The position numbers and the translations under genes are program-made. 64,000 nt of DNA from DAIOEK01 sp963828285 (GTDB lineage: Bacteria; Chloroflexota; Anaerolineae; Anaerolineales; Anaerolineaceae). Location: contig CAWHEB010000002.1 in NCBI GenBank assembly GCA_963828285.1, positions 1,570,187 to 1,634,186 on the forward strand. Reading direction: 5' to 3'. Each line of letters starts with the position of its first letter. Within the stretch, counting starts at the first letter, position 1. Positions 31,892-40,137 of the stretch are shown here, in pieces. A model generated the notes under the pieces. It was not told the origin of the DNA. It saw only the letters and a program-made list of their open reading frames with translations, and did no database searches.

Positions 31892-32749
31892 ATGACGCGA
31901 ATCATGCGTTTGTATTACTATGGCGTGGCAGGTGCTATCGGAGGCTTATTTGCCTGGCAATTAAGTAACTTGATCGGGCTATCTTTTACACCAAATATAT
32001 ATCTTACCGAGATGATCGTTGGCGCACTGATCGGCATGAGTGTTGGTATCAGTATCGGTCTTGTTGAAGGTCTCATGCGCCAGAACATGGTTTATACATT
32101 TCGGTCAACATTGGTTTTTGCCGGATTGGGTGCTGCTGGAGGAGCAATTGGTCTGCCTTTGGCTGAAGGTATATTTCAGTTCACTGGTGGACTTGTATGG
32201 GGTCGCTTGGTCGGATGGGCAGTCTTTGGAATGTTGATCGGTGTGGCCGCTGGATCCATGGGTGGAGCACAAGTCTGGAAAGGCGGATTGGGAGGTTTGA
32301 TCGGCGGATTGTTGGGCGGTATTCTGTTGAATGCTATGCAGGATTGGCTGTCTGATACACTGCTCGGCAAGGCTTTCGGGTTGATCCTTCTGGGTGCTTC
32401 AGTCGGCGTTTTCATCGCTCTGATTGTTTATCTCCTCTCCCGTGCCTGGATTGAAGTGAAGAGCGGTAAATTGAAAGGGATGGAATTCATCCTTGATAAA
32501 TTTCTGAGGCAAAACAGTCCAAGTGCTTTTATCGGCAGTGATGCTCTCAAAGCTGAGATCGTCTTACCAGACCCGGATATCGCTCCACAGCATGCCATGC
32601 TCAAAGGGTTTGAAACACACTTTACCCTCAAAGATATGAGTCTCACAGGTACTTTCTTGAACAACAAGAAAATTGAGCAGGCGCGATTGACTGACCATCA
32701 GGTGATCCGGATGGGTAACACCGAAATGGTGTATTACGAAAAGAGGTAG
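31892..32749 (+). CDS. Polytopic membrane protein with C-terminal FHA domain
   Basis: 285 residues. The first 185 form about five to six Gly-rich hydrophobic helices with glycine-zipper patterns (GGLGGLIGGLLGGIL). Residues about 205-283 are a forkhead-associated domain: IGSDALKAEIVLPDPDIAPQH, LKDMSLTGTFLNN and LTDHQVIRMGN. FHA domains bind phosphothreonine, so this protein could recruit a phosphorylated partner to the membrane. The classic Arg after the first Gly is replaced (IGSD), so phosphopeptide binding is not certain. It has a good AGGAGATAA site 10 nt after the JAMM stop, within the operon. Confidence 0.8.
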   Translation: MTRIMRLYYYGVAGAIGGLFAWQLSNLIGLSFTPNIYLTEMIVGALIGMSVGISIGLVEGLMRQNMVYTFRSTLVFAGLGAAGGAIGLPLAEGIFQFTGGLVWGRLVGWAVFGMLIGVAAGSMGGAQVWKGGLGGLIGGLLGGILLNAMQDWLSDTLLGKAFGLILLGASVGVFIALIVYLLSRAWIEVKSGKLKGMEFILDKFLRQNSPSAFIGSDALKAEIVLPDPDIAPQHAMLKGFETHFTLKDMSLTGTFLNNKKIEQARLTDHQVIRMGNTEMVYYEKR

Positions 32750-33889
32750 ATGATGCACCAAAAACAAAAAACCGTAATTATTCTGATAGCTTGTTTTATC
32801 CTGGTTTTCAGTTCGGCATTTGTACCCGCTCCCGTCCAAAACCAACAGGATGACGGAGATGTGATCATCCGCGTTACTCAGGTGGATACATCTCATTTTC
32901 CCCAGGTCGTTGTCTACATTTCAGCAGTGGATGCGAGCGGAAATCCGACTGTCATTGATGCCAACAATATTGTATTGAGGGAAAACGACCAGCCAGTAAA
33001 AACCGGATTGATCGAAGGGGCAGGTGACAGCGGACCATTGACTACCATGCTTGTCATGGATGTTTCGGGCAGTATGAAAAGTGGTGGAAAACTTAAGATG
33101 GCCAAGAAAGTCGCTGGGGAATATGTAGCACAAATGCGGGCTAATGATATGGCTGGGATCATTGCATTCAATACCCAGGTGGACCAGGTCCAACCAATAA
33201 CTCAGGACCATGTTGCGCTTCAAGCTGCAATCGAAGATCTGACTGCGGAAAATGACACCGCTATGTACGATGCTTTAGTAAAAGCTGCTGATATTCTTAA
33301 TCCACTCACCGGAAGGAAGGCAGTGATAGTTCTGACGGACGGATTGGATAACCGCAGTAAGCATTCTCCGACGGACGTGATTAATAGCATTGGAGAATCG
33401 GGCTTATCGATTTCCACGATCGGACTCGGGAATCCCGGGCAGAGCACAGGTAATATCACTGCATTGGATGAGAAGACTTTGGCTGCTCTCGCGGAAAACG
33501 CTGGTGGAAGTTATAGCCTAGCGACAGATCAAGAATCTTTGCAGAAAGTTTATGAGCAGTATGGCAGAGTATTACGAAGCGAATATGCCATAACTTACAC
33601 ATCCCAATCTACTCTTCGCGACGGTATCAACCGCAATTTGTCAGTTTCGTTGGAAGAAGGTGGGATTGCAAAGTGGTCCAGTCCGGTCAAAACCCGTTAC
33701 AATCCCGGTGGGTTGGTTCCTGAAGTGGCGTCTGCAGCTTCCTGGCCGATTTTTTTCGGAATTCTGGCTGGACTAGCTGTGCTCTTGTTCTTGCCGGCAG
33801 CCTTCCGTTTGATCAAAAGACCTGAAATGATAAAAGAAAAGGCGCCTATGAATTCACCTGCCAAGCCGCCCAGAATAAAACTTAAATAG
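32750..33889 (+). CDS. Membrane-anchored VWA (MIDAS) protein
   Basis: 379 residues: an N-terminal signal segment (VIILIACFILVFSSAFV), a short beta-rich region, a von Willebrand A domain with a complete MIDAS (DVSGS at 104-108, NDTAMYD, LTDGLDN), a beta-sandwich region, and a C-terminal transmembrane helix (about 338-358) with a basic cytoplasmic tail. The topology places the VWA domain outside the membrane. Metal-dependent protein binding is the usual role. The start codon directly follows the FHA gene stop, so the two are tightly coupled and probably work together. It is the last gene before the operon terminator. Confidence 0.88.
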   Translation: MMHQKQKTVIILIACFILVFSSAFVPAPVQNQQDDGDVIIRVTQVDTSHFPQVVVYISAVDASGNPTVIDANNIVLRENDQPVKTGLIEGAGDSGPLTTMLVMDVSGSMKSGGKLKMAKKVAGEYVAQMRANDMAGIIAFNTQVDQVQPITQDHVALQAAIEDLTAENDTAMYDALVKAADILNPLTGRKAVIVLTDGLDNRSKHSPTDVINSIGESGLSISTIGLGNPGQSTGNITALDEKTLAALAENAGGSYSLATDQESLQKVYEQYGRVLRSEYAITYTSQSTLRDGINRNLSVSLEEGGIAKWSSPVKTRYNPGGLVPEVASAASWPIFFGILAGLAVLLFLPAAFRLIKRPEMIKEKAPMNSPAKPPRIKLK

Positions 33890-33915
33890 TATTTGACTAA
33901 TAAATGACAGATCAC

Positions 33916-33943
33916 AAAAGCGATGCATTCGGGCATCGCTTTT
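33916..33943. terminator. Bidirectional terminator closing the ubiquitin-like operon
   Basis: GCGATGC (33920-33926), ATTCGG loop, GCATCGC (33933-33939), with AAAA before and TTTT after. It lies between the convergent VWA and mscS-like genes. Confidence 0.92.
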
Positions 33944-33947
33944 GTTT

Positions 33948-34766
33948 TCAATCTAGTAGATGGATATCCTCTTTCTTTAACCTGTCCTGGATCAGATTTA
34001 TAAGACGCAGCTTCAAATCCGCGCCATGTCCGAGTGTGGCTCTGGCGATCACAGTCAGTTCGACCTTGGATGCTGACAAGTTCGAGCCGCTGATGACTGA
34101 CCATGGTTCGATTTGATCCGGAATTTCATTGAATGCTTCATTCCCCAGAGGTCGGATAATCTCGAGTGCATGCTGCAGATGCTGTGGTGCCACATAGAGG
34201 GTGATGTTGACCAGGGAATATTTTCCACGGCTGAAGTTCCGCACAACACGAATCTCACCGTTCGGGATGGTGAATTGTTCTCCGGTTGGTGCGCGTATGA
34301 TTGTTGTCGTTAGATTTACTTCCTCGATCACACCTTGAGTATTGATGCCGGTAAGGATAAATTCAACTTTTTCGCCAATATCAAAGGTCTCACTGAAGAT
34401 AAATCCAATCCCTGCGAGGACATCTGATACGACTAGTCTTGCACCAAATCCGAATGCTGCAGAGAAAAGTCCGAGAATCCATATCAAGGTACTCGAGGAA
34501 ATGAACATGGATAGTGACACGATCACAGCGACCATAAAAAAGAAGAAGCTGATCAGGCTGGTGATCAATGTTTGCAGTGTGCGTGTTCGCTCCAGGGATG
34601 GACGGCGTTCTTTCGGCGCCAGTTTACCAAGTGTCAGCACCTTTCGGACTAAAAGGTTGACCAGCAGGGAGATAACCCAAGCAGCGAAAAAATACCCGAC
34701 AACCATGAGTATTGTAGGCAGATTGGGAACTTGTTTTAATGCAATACCTGTATTTGATGGATCCAT
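33948..34766 (-). CDS. MscS-family mechanosensitive channel
   Basis: 272 residues with three N-terminal helices and the MscS core: pore-lining GLFSAAFGFGARLVVSDVLAGIGFIFS, beta domain FDIGEKVEFI, EEVNLTTTIIRAPTGEQFTIPNGE, and an alpha/beta C-terminus. It would release solutes under membrane tension. There is no Shine-Dalgarno site. Instead TATAAT (minus strand, 34774-34779) ends 7 nt before the ATG, so a leaderless transcript starting at the initiator A is possible; a matching -35 box is not obvious. The upstream DUF554 gene ends 15 nt away and may also read into it. Confidence 0.88.
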   Translation of the reverse strand: MDPSNTGIALKQVPNLPTILMVVGYFFAAWVISLLVNLLVRKVLTLGKLAPKERRPSLERTRTLQTLITSLISFFFFMVAVIVSLSMFISSSTLIWILGLFSAAFGFGARLVVSDVLAGIGFIFSETFDIGEKVEFILTGINTQGVIEEVNLTTTIIRAPTGEQFTIPNGEIRVVRNFSRGKYSLVNITLYVAPQHLQHALEIIRPLGNEAFNEIPDQIEPWSVISGSNLSASKVELTVIARATLGHGADLKLRLINLIQDRLKKEDIHLLD

Positions 34767-34781
34767 GGAGAAAATTATACT

Positions 34782-35495
34782 TTACTGCACCAATCCGAGC
34801 AGTTCGAGAACCCAAACCAGCAATGGAGCGATAAACAAGGAGGGAATAAAATTGCCCACCCGGATCTTATAAAGGTTCAATATTCCACTGACTCCAACTG
34901 CCATCAAAACCACGCCACCGGTGGCAGTTAATTCAGCCATCATCGTAGGATTCAATATATTTTGTAATTGAGCTCCGAAAAGGGTAAGGATCGCTTGATA
35001 CACAAAAACTGGCAATGCAGAAAAAGCAACACCGATTCCCATGGTGGAAGCGAAAGAAAGGGCAAAGAAAGCATCAAGAATGGATTTCACAATTAATAGT
35101 TGGGGGTTCCCCTGAGCGCCATCCTGAATTGAACCCAGGATTGCAACCGGTCCAGCACAGAAGAGGACGGATGCCAGTAAAAAACCGCGAATAAATTTTT
35201 CACGATCCCCAGCATCATCGGTTTTTGAGAATTTTCTCTCAAGCCACCCGCCTAATACGGAGACGCCTTCTTCGATTCTCATCCACTCGCCTAGCAAACC
35301 ACCGATGATCAATGCACCGAGTGGCAGGATCGAGTTTGTTGTTTTTAGAAACATTTGTACACCCAGCGCTATAGTGAATAAACCCATACCGCCTAATAAA
35401 GTGGATTTGACTTTTGAGCTTAGTTTTCCACCGATGAGCATCCCGAGGGTGCCGCCAATAATAATTGCGAAGAGGTTAATCCAGGTTCCAATCAT
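34782..35495 (-). CDS. DUF554 family membrane protein (YdfK/YqgA-like)
   Basis: 237 residues, about seven helices, with the family's N-terminal MIGTWINLFAIIIGGTLGML, LGALIIGGLLGEW and the central GPVAILGSIQDG. Members are conserved inner-membrane proteins of unknown, possibly transport, function. Of several close ATG codons, the one at 35495 matches the family start MIGT; none has a good ribosome-binding site. It is divergent from the Lrp-type regulator and co-directional with mscS. Confidence 0.85.
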   Translation of the reverse strand: MIGTWINLFAIIIGGTLGMLIGGKLSSKVKSTLLGGMGLFTIALGVQMFLKTTNSILPLGALIIGGLLGEWMRIEEGVSVLGGWLERKFSKTDDAGDREKFIRGFLLASVLFCAGPVAILGSIQDGAQGNPQLLIVKSILDAFFALSFASTMGIGVAFSALPVFVYQAILTLFGAQLQNILNPTMMAELTATGGVVLMAVGVSGILNLYKIRVGNFIPSLFIAPLLVWVLELLGLVQ

Positions 35496-35571
35496 AAGCA
35501 TGAATTGTACACATAACCACGCATTCTGCAATCTTTACGTCCCGATAATTCGAAATTCCGTCAGGATCTCC

Positions 35572-35599
35572 TTGCATTCTAAACTGAAATCGGTATAAT
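35572..35599 (+). promoter_or_regulatory. Promoter of the Lrp-agmatine operon
   Basis: TTGCAT (35572-35577), 16 bp, TATAAT (35594-35599). The expected start near 35606 gives a leader of about 34 nt. Confidence 0.65.
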
Positions 35600-35610
35600 T
35601 AATACAATAT

Positions 35611-35639
35611 CGGAACAATTTAAGACCGAAACGGAACAA
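35611..35639 (+). promoter_or_regulatory. Direct repeat CGGAACAA x2 in the leader
   Basis: CGGAACAA occurs at 35611-35618 and 35632-35639, 21 bp apart start to start (two helical turns). The second copy abuts the regulator's start codon, and no ribosome-binding site is seen between them. Spacing on one DNA face suits an oligomeric Lrp-type protein, so this may be an autoregulatory site. Confidence 0.4.
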
Positions 35640-36119
35640 ATGACACGTAAACATTTTCTAGACTTAATCGACTATCAGATCATTAAGGAGCTCCGTACGA
35701 ATGCGCGAATTTCCGCGGTGGACATTGCCTATAAGATCGATGCCAATGAACGAACAATAAGGAAGAGAATTGACCGCCTGGTTGAGAGTGGAATTGTCAG
35801 GTTAACGACCATCCTTAATCCGCAGGCATTTGGATATGTGGTGGCGGTGGATATATTCATTGAAGCAAGCATGGATCGGGAACAAGAGATCATCAATTCA
35901 TTGCTGGACATGCCATCCATAACATATCTCGCGTACGGGCAGGGATCTACTGAATTATCCATCGAAGCTAGGTTCAAAGATAACGATGAAGCCAGAGATT
36001 TTCTAAGAAAAACACTCCCATCCATTTCAGGTGTGACAGTAAAAGGTAGTACGTTGGTCCCAAAAATATTACGGAATATTGACGAATGGATCCCGCCTGA
36101 AGAGGAATTCAATTCATAA
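35640..36119 (+). CDS. Lrp/AsnC family transcriptional regulator
   Basis: 159 residues: N-terminal helix-turn-helix (DYQIIKELRTNARISAVDIAYKI, NERTIRKRIDRLVESGIVRLT) and a C-terminal RAM/Lrp ligand domain (FGYVVAVDIFIEASMD, ITYLAYGQGSTELSIEARF). It lies 53 nt upstream of the putrescine carbamoyltransferase gene and is probably co-transcribed with it. It may therefore sense agmatine, ornithine or another amino compound; the ligand is inferred only from position. No Shine-Dalgarno precedes the ATG. Confidence 0.85.
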   Translation: MTRKHFLDLIDYQIIKELRTNARISAVDIAYKIDANERTIRKRIDRLVESGIVRLTTILNPQAFGYVVAVDIFIEASMDREQEIINSLLDMPSITYLAYGQGSTELSIEARFKDNDEARDFLRKTLPSISGVTVKGSTLVPKILRNIDEWIPPEEEFNS

Positions 36120-36172
36120 TGTAATGAAGATACCGAAAATTCTTATCATGAAGCCTTAGAAGGAGAAAATAA

Positions 36173-37180
36173 ATGACCAAAAAACATTTTATTGACACAG
36201 AAGACTTTTCAAAAGAAGAATTATTAAAGATCATCGAACTAACCCGATTAATCAAAGCAGCAGACAAGGAGGGTTGTACCCCGAAACTCCTTCAAGACGC
36301 AACCCTGGCAATGATCTTCGAAGAGCCGTCTACAAGGACCAGAGTCTCATTTGAGGTTGCTATGACTGAATTAGGCGGACATGCGTTATATCTAAAGCCC
36401 GGAGAGATTCATCTGGGTGTTCGTGAATCCCTGTATGATACCGCCCAGGTTCTTTCCCGAATGTGTGATGTCATCGAAGCACGGACATTAAAACACAAGA
36501 CGGTAACCGATCTGGCACAGTTTGCGAGTGTTCCTGTGATCAACGGATTGACCGATTATAACCATCCTACCCAGGTAGTCTGCGATGTGCTCACCATGAT
36601 CGAACATGCTCCGGAAGGGAAAAAACTGGAAGACATTAACGTTACATTCATCGGAGATGCCACCAATGTCCTCAGTTCCTTAATGTTGATCTGCACACGT
36701 CTGGGGATCAATTTCACTCAGGCTGCTCCAAAGAAGTATCAATCTCCCGCGGATTGGCGAGCATGGGCAGAACAGAATACTGCAACAGCTGGTGGGAAAC
36801 TGACCATCACTGATGATCCGATTAGCGCCGTACGTGATGCTGATTTTATTTATACAGATCTCTGGTGGTGGGTTGGTCAGGAAGATCAGATACCTGAGCG
36901 TCGGGCGGCATTTATGCCAAAATATCAAGTCAATAAAGACTTATTTGCCAAAGCGCCTGCTCACTGCAAGTTTATGCACTGTTTGCCGGCTTCAAGAAAT
37001 GTGGAAGTAACCGATGAGGTAATCGATCATCCACGTTCTATAGTTTTTGATCAGTCAGAGAACAGGTTGCATACTGAAAAAGGATTGCTTACCTACTTTG
37101 TCTATCCAACACTAAAAAAACCTACGGACGGGATGAAAGCATATCATCAGGACAAAATCCAGGATTTCCTTGTAAAGTAA
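36173..37180 (+). CDS. ptcA: Putrescine/ornithine carbamoyltransferase, probably putrescine type
   Basis: 335 residues with the carbamoyl-phosphate motif EEPSTRTRVSFE, the HPTQ motif (NHPTQVVCD) and the HCLPA active-site motif (MHCLPASRN). The segment KPGEIHLGVRESLYDTAQVL and the neighbouring agmatine deiminase favour putrescine carbamoyltransferase over anabolic ornithine carbamoyltransferase. In the agmatine deiminase route it would phosphorolyse carbamoylputrescine to putrescine and carbamoyl phosphate. No carbamate kinase gene is in the window, so ATP recovery would rely on a gene elsewhere. The start has AGAAGGAGA at good distance. Confidence 0.8.
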   Translation: MTKKHFIDTEDFSKEELLKIIELTRLIKAADKEGCTPKLLQDATLAMIFEEPSTRTRVSFEVAMTELGGHALYLKPGEIHLGVRESLYDTAQVLSRMCDVIEARTLKHKTVTDLAQFASVPVINGLTDYNHPTQVVCDVLTMIEHAPEGKKLEDINVTFIGDATNVLSSLMLICTRLGINFTQAAPKKYQSPADWRAWAEQNTATAGGKLTITDDPISAVRDADFIYTDLWWWVGQEDQIPERRAAFMPKYQVNKDLFAKAPAHCKFMHCLPASRNVEVTDEVIDHPRSIVFDQSENRLHTEKGLLTYFVYPTLKKPTDGMKAYHQDKIQDFLVK

Positions 37181-37226
37181 AGTTATCCATCCTGATTACT
37201 AGCATTGATTGGTCCGGGAGGAGAAA

Positions 37227-38321
37227 ATGAGTCGAAAACTGGATACAACTCCTACAGAAGATGGTTTTTGGATGCCGGGAGAATTTGGAAAACATTCCCG
37301 AACATGGTTATTATGGCCAGAAAGACCAGACAACTGGCGAAATGGTGCAAAACCTGCGCAACAGGCTTTTACCGCAGTAGCACATGCCATTTCTCAATTT
37401 GAACCGGTGACTGTGGGTGTCTCAGCAGAACAATTTCTGCATGCCAGGTTTTTACTTCGTACTGAGATCAGAGTGGTAGAAATCACCGCAAACGACTCCT
37501 GGGTCAGGGATACTGGTCCGTCATTTTTACGCAATCAATCCGGCCAAATCCGCGGGGTGGATTGGCAATTCAATGCCTGGGGAGGCTTACACAGTGGTTT
37601 GTACTTTCCATGGGATAAGGATGATATGGTGGCACAAAAGATCCTCGAAATGGAGGGGGTTGATCGTTACCGTGCTCCAATGATCCTCGAAGGGGGTTCC
37701 ATTCACGTGGACGGGGAGGGTACTCTCATCACTACGGAAGAATGTTTGCTGCATCCGAATCGTAATCCGGATTTATCTCAAGCCGAAATCGAAGAAAAGC
37801 TGAAAACTTATACCGGTGCAAAAAAAGTGATCTGGTTGGGAAAAGGTGTCTACAATGATGAGACCAATGGTCATGTAGATAACCTCGCCTGTTTCTTGAG
37901 ACCAGGGATGTTAGCTGTAACTTGGACGGAAGACCGGACAGATCCGCAATTCGAGATTTCCCATGATGCTGTGGATAGACTTTCCAGATCTGTAGATGCG
38001 CAGGGACGTAAATTCGAAATCGTTAAAGTGCATCAACCTGAACCATTATTAATCAGTATTGAAGAATCTTTGGGTGTGGATGTCGTTGAAGCGACTTATC
38101 CGCGTAAAGCGGGCACACGTATGGCAGCTTCATACATCAATTTTTACTTTTGTAATGGTGGGGTAGTTCTTCCCGCATTTGGCAGTAAATACGATCAACT
38201 TGCAATAGAAACATTGCAAAAGTATCTGCCAGACAGAAAACTTATCAACATTCCTGCACGCGAGATTTTATTGGGTGGTGGAAACATTCATTGCATAACT
38301 CAACAGCAGCCTTTGCCTTAA
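37227..38321 (+). CDS. aguA: Agmatine deiminase
   Basis: 364 residues of the peptidyl-arginine-deiminase fold with WVRDTGPSF, DWQFNAWGG, EGGSIHVDGEGTLITTEECL, GHVDNLACF and the nucleophile Cys in GGGNIHCITQQ. It converts agmatine to N-carbamoylputrescine and ammonia, the substrate of the preceding enzyme. The start at 37227 follows GGGAGGAG; an upstream in-frame ATG does not. The order Lrp regulator, ptcA, aguA forms a compact catabolic operon that could supply nitrogen, putrescine or acid resistance. Confidence 0.92.
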   Translation: MSRKLDTTPTEDGFWMPGEFGKHSRTWLLWPERPDNWRNGAKPAQQAFTAVAHAISQFEPVTVGVSAEQFLHARFLLRTEIRVVEITANDSWVRDTGPSFLRNQSGQIRGVDWQFNAWGGLHSGLYFPWDKDDMVAQKILEMEGVDRYRAPMILEGGSIHVDGEGTLITTEECLLHPNRNPDLSQAEIEEKLKTYTGAKKVIWLGKGVYNDETNGHVDNLACFLRPGMLAVTWTEDRTDPQFEISHDAVDRLSRSVDAQGRKFEIVKVHQPEPLLISIEESLGVDVVEATYPRKAGTRMAASYINFYFCNGGVVLPAFGSKYDQLAIETLQKYLPDRKLINIPAREILLGGGNIHCITQQQPLP

Positions 38322-38453
38322 TATATATACTGTATTCGGTACATCCAGAGTTTTGGTTGTCAGCCGATAAGCGAATAAGCGGGATAAGAAGAGTCGGGAA
38401 GCGGAACTTACCTTGACTCCCATATTTTATTTATTAATGCTATTATTAAATAC

Positions 38454-40094
38454 ATGGGTACAAACCGGGATCGTATATTAATTGTCGAAAATGATGCTGA
38501 TATCTGCGATCTCCTCGGCAGACAGGCACTCCAATCCATGGGGTACCAAGTCCAAACTGCTGGAGACGCGCAATCAGCCATTTCAAAGGCCATTCAATTC
38601 TCCCCGGATGTGATCGTCGTGGATTTAAACCTGCCTAGTCTCAGCGGCAAAGACCTGATGGTCGCGCTGACTTCGCAAGGAATTTCAATTCCGATCATCG
38701 CGCTTACCAAAAAGGGTGGAGAAGAAGACCTTGTTCAATCTTTTCGGCTGGGGGCAACCGATTTTTTGCTCTGGCCGGTAAAGGAAGCTGAGGTCATTGC
38801 CGTTGTCGAACGGGTTTTGACTCAGGTACATGACCGCCGTGAAAGAGAGCGGTTGGATCGCCAACTCCAGCAAACCAATATGGAATTGCAGAATAGGGTT
38901 CGCGAATTAACAACCATATTCTCCATTGGCAAGGCAGTCACATCAGTTACCGATCAATCCATTCTCTTTGATAAGATCGTGGATGGTGCCTTGAAAGTTG
39001 CAAATGGCGACCTGGGTTGGTTCCTGGTTCGTGATGAGGGGGATAAAGGATTCCTTTTGGCTGCTCACCAAAACCTGCCGTCCTCACTGTTGGGAAAGAT
39101 CGGTCAACCCTGGGATGACGGAATATCATCACTGGTTGCCATGTCCGGGGAAACCCTGGCAATTCATGGCGATCCGCTAAAAAGGTTTAAGGTAAATGAC
39201 CTTGGCCAGTCCGCGTTGATTGCTCCAATCAAAGTCCAGAAACAGGTTATCGCGCTGCTGGTAATTGTACGAAGAGCTCCCAGACCTTTCAATGCCAGCG
39301 AACAAAAGCTCGTGGAAGCTGTTGCTGACTACGCATCCATCTCTCTGGTTAATGCGCGTCTCTTTAAAGCTCTTGAAGAAAGAGCAAGATATATGCAGCG
39401 GGCTGCAGAAAGCGCCCAGGCAGGTGCGAAATCCAAGAATGACATCATAAAATCGGCAGGAAAAGAATTAGCTGCTCCATTGGAAGAAGCCATTCATAAC
39501 CTGAATCAGATCGCTGCTTCGTTAACAAAAGAACAACAGGATATGTTGGAACCTGCCAGATTAAAATTGAAACAAAGTTTGCTTGCTCTTGAAAAAGTTT
39601 CAAAGATCCCTACGAATCCACTTTCAGCTCAATTGGAGCCATTTGATATAGTAAAAATGGGTCAGGAATTGATGGAAGGATTCAAGCGGGTGGCAGAAGA
39701 TGATGATATCATCCTCACCTCTGACTTTTCAGAGGACGAGATCTTGGTTTATGCGGATCCCCCACAGATCAAACAGGTTTTGGAAAATCTGATAACAAAT
39801 GGTTTACGTAACTGTCCACATGGTGGACAAGTGTCGCTGCGAATCGAAAAGATGATTGACGGTCAGGTTCACGGGTTGATCAAGAATACCCTGGCTGAGA
39901 TCGAAACTCATCAGTTACCTCCACTTGGGGAATCGGGAGGAGAAAAATCTGGTGGTTCAAAGAGGTCAACCAGCAATGGACAGGTATTAAGTCAAGTTAA
40001 GGACGTAGTAACTTCACACGGTGGAAAAGTTTGGGCTGAATCAAATCCCGGACAGGGGGCGGTTTTCCACTTCACTTTGCTACCACCTGCATAA
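38454..40094 (+). CDS. Receiver-GAF protein with a degenerate histidine kinase core
   Basis: 546 residues: receiver domain (ILIVENDADICD, phosphoacceptor Asp in VIVVDLNLPSLSG), coiled coil at about 125-155, GAF domain (about 160-300), and a region aligned with HisKA/HATPase_c. The kinase core looks dead: the H-box phosphoacceptor position reads SAGKELAAPLEE (no His), and after the N box (QVLENLITNGLRN) the DxGxG G1 box is missing. The C-terminal GGKVWAESNPGQGAVFHFTLP end of the ATPase fold remains. It probably acts as a regulator or heterodimer partner of the intact hybrid kinase encoded 43 nt downstream. Confidence 0.85.
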   Translation: MGTNRDRILIVENDADICDLLGRQALQSMGYQVQTAGDAQSAISKAIQFSPDVIVVDLNLPSLSGKDLMVALTSQGISIPIIALTKKGGEEDLVQSFRLGATDFLLWPVKEAEVIAVVERVLTQVHDRRERERLDRQLQQTNMELQNRVRELTTIFSIGKAVTSVTDQSILFDKIVDGALKVANGDLGWFLVRDEGDKGFLLAAHQNLPSSLLGKIGQPWDDGISSLVAMSGETLAIHGDPLKRFKVNDLGQSALIAPIKVQKQVIALLVIVRRAPRPFNASEQKLVEAVADYASISLVNARLFKALEERARYMQRAAESAQAGAKSKNDIIKSAGKELAAPLEEAIHNLNQIAASLTKEQQDMLEPARLKLKQSLLALEKVSKIPTNPLSAQLEPFDIVKMGQELMEGFKRVAEDDDIILTSDFSEDEILVYADPPQIKQVLENLITNGLRNCPHGGQVSLRIEKMIDGQVHGLIKNTLAEIETHQLPPLGESGGEKSGGSKRSTSNGQVLSQVKDVVTSHGGKVWAESNPGQGAVFHFTLLPPA

Positions 40095-40137
40095 GTGATT
40101 ATTTTTTGAAAAACTGAAAGACCAGGACCCATTACAA

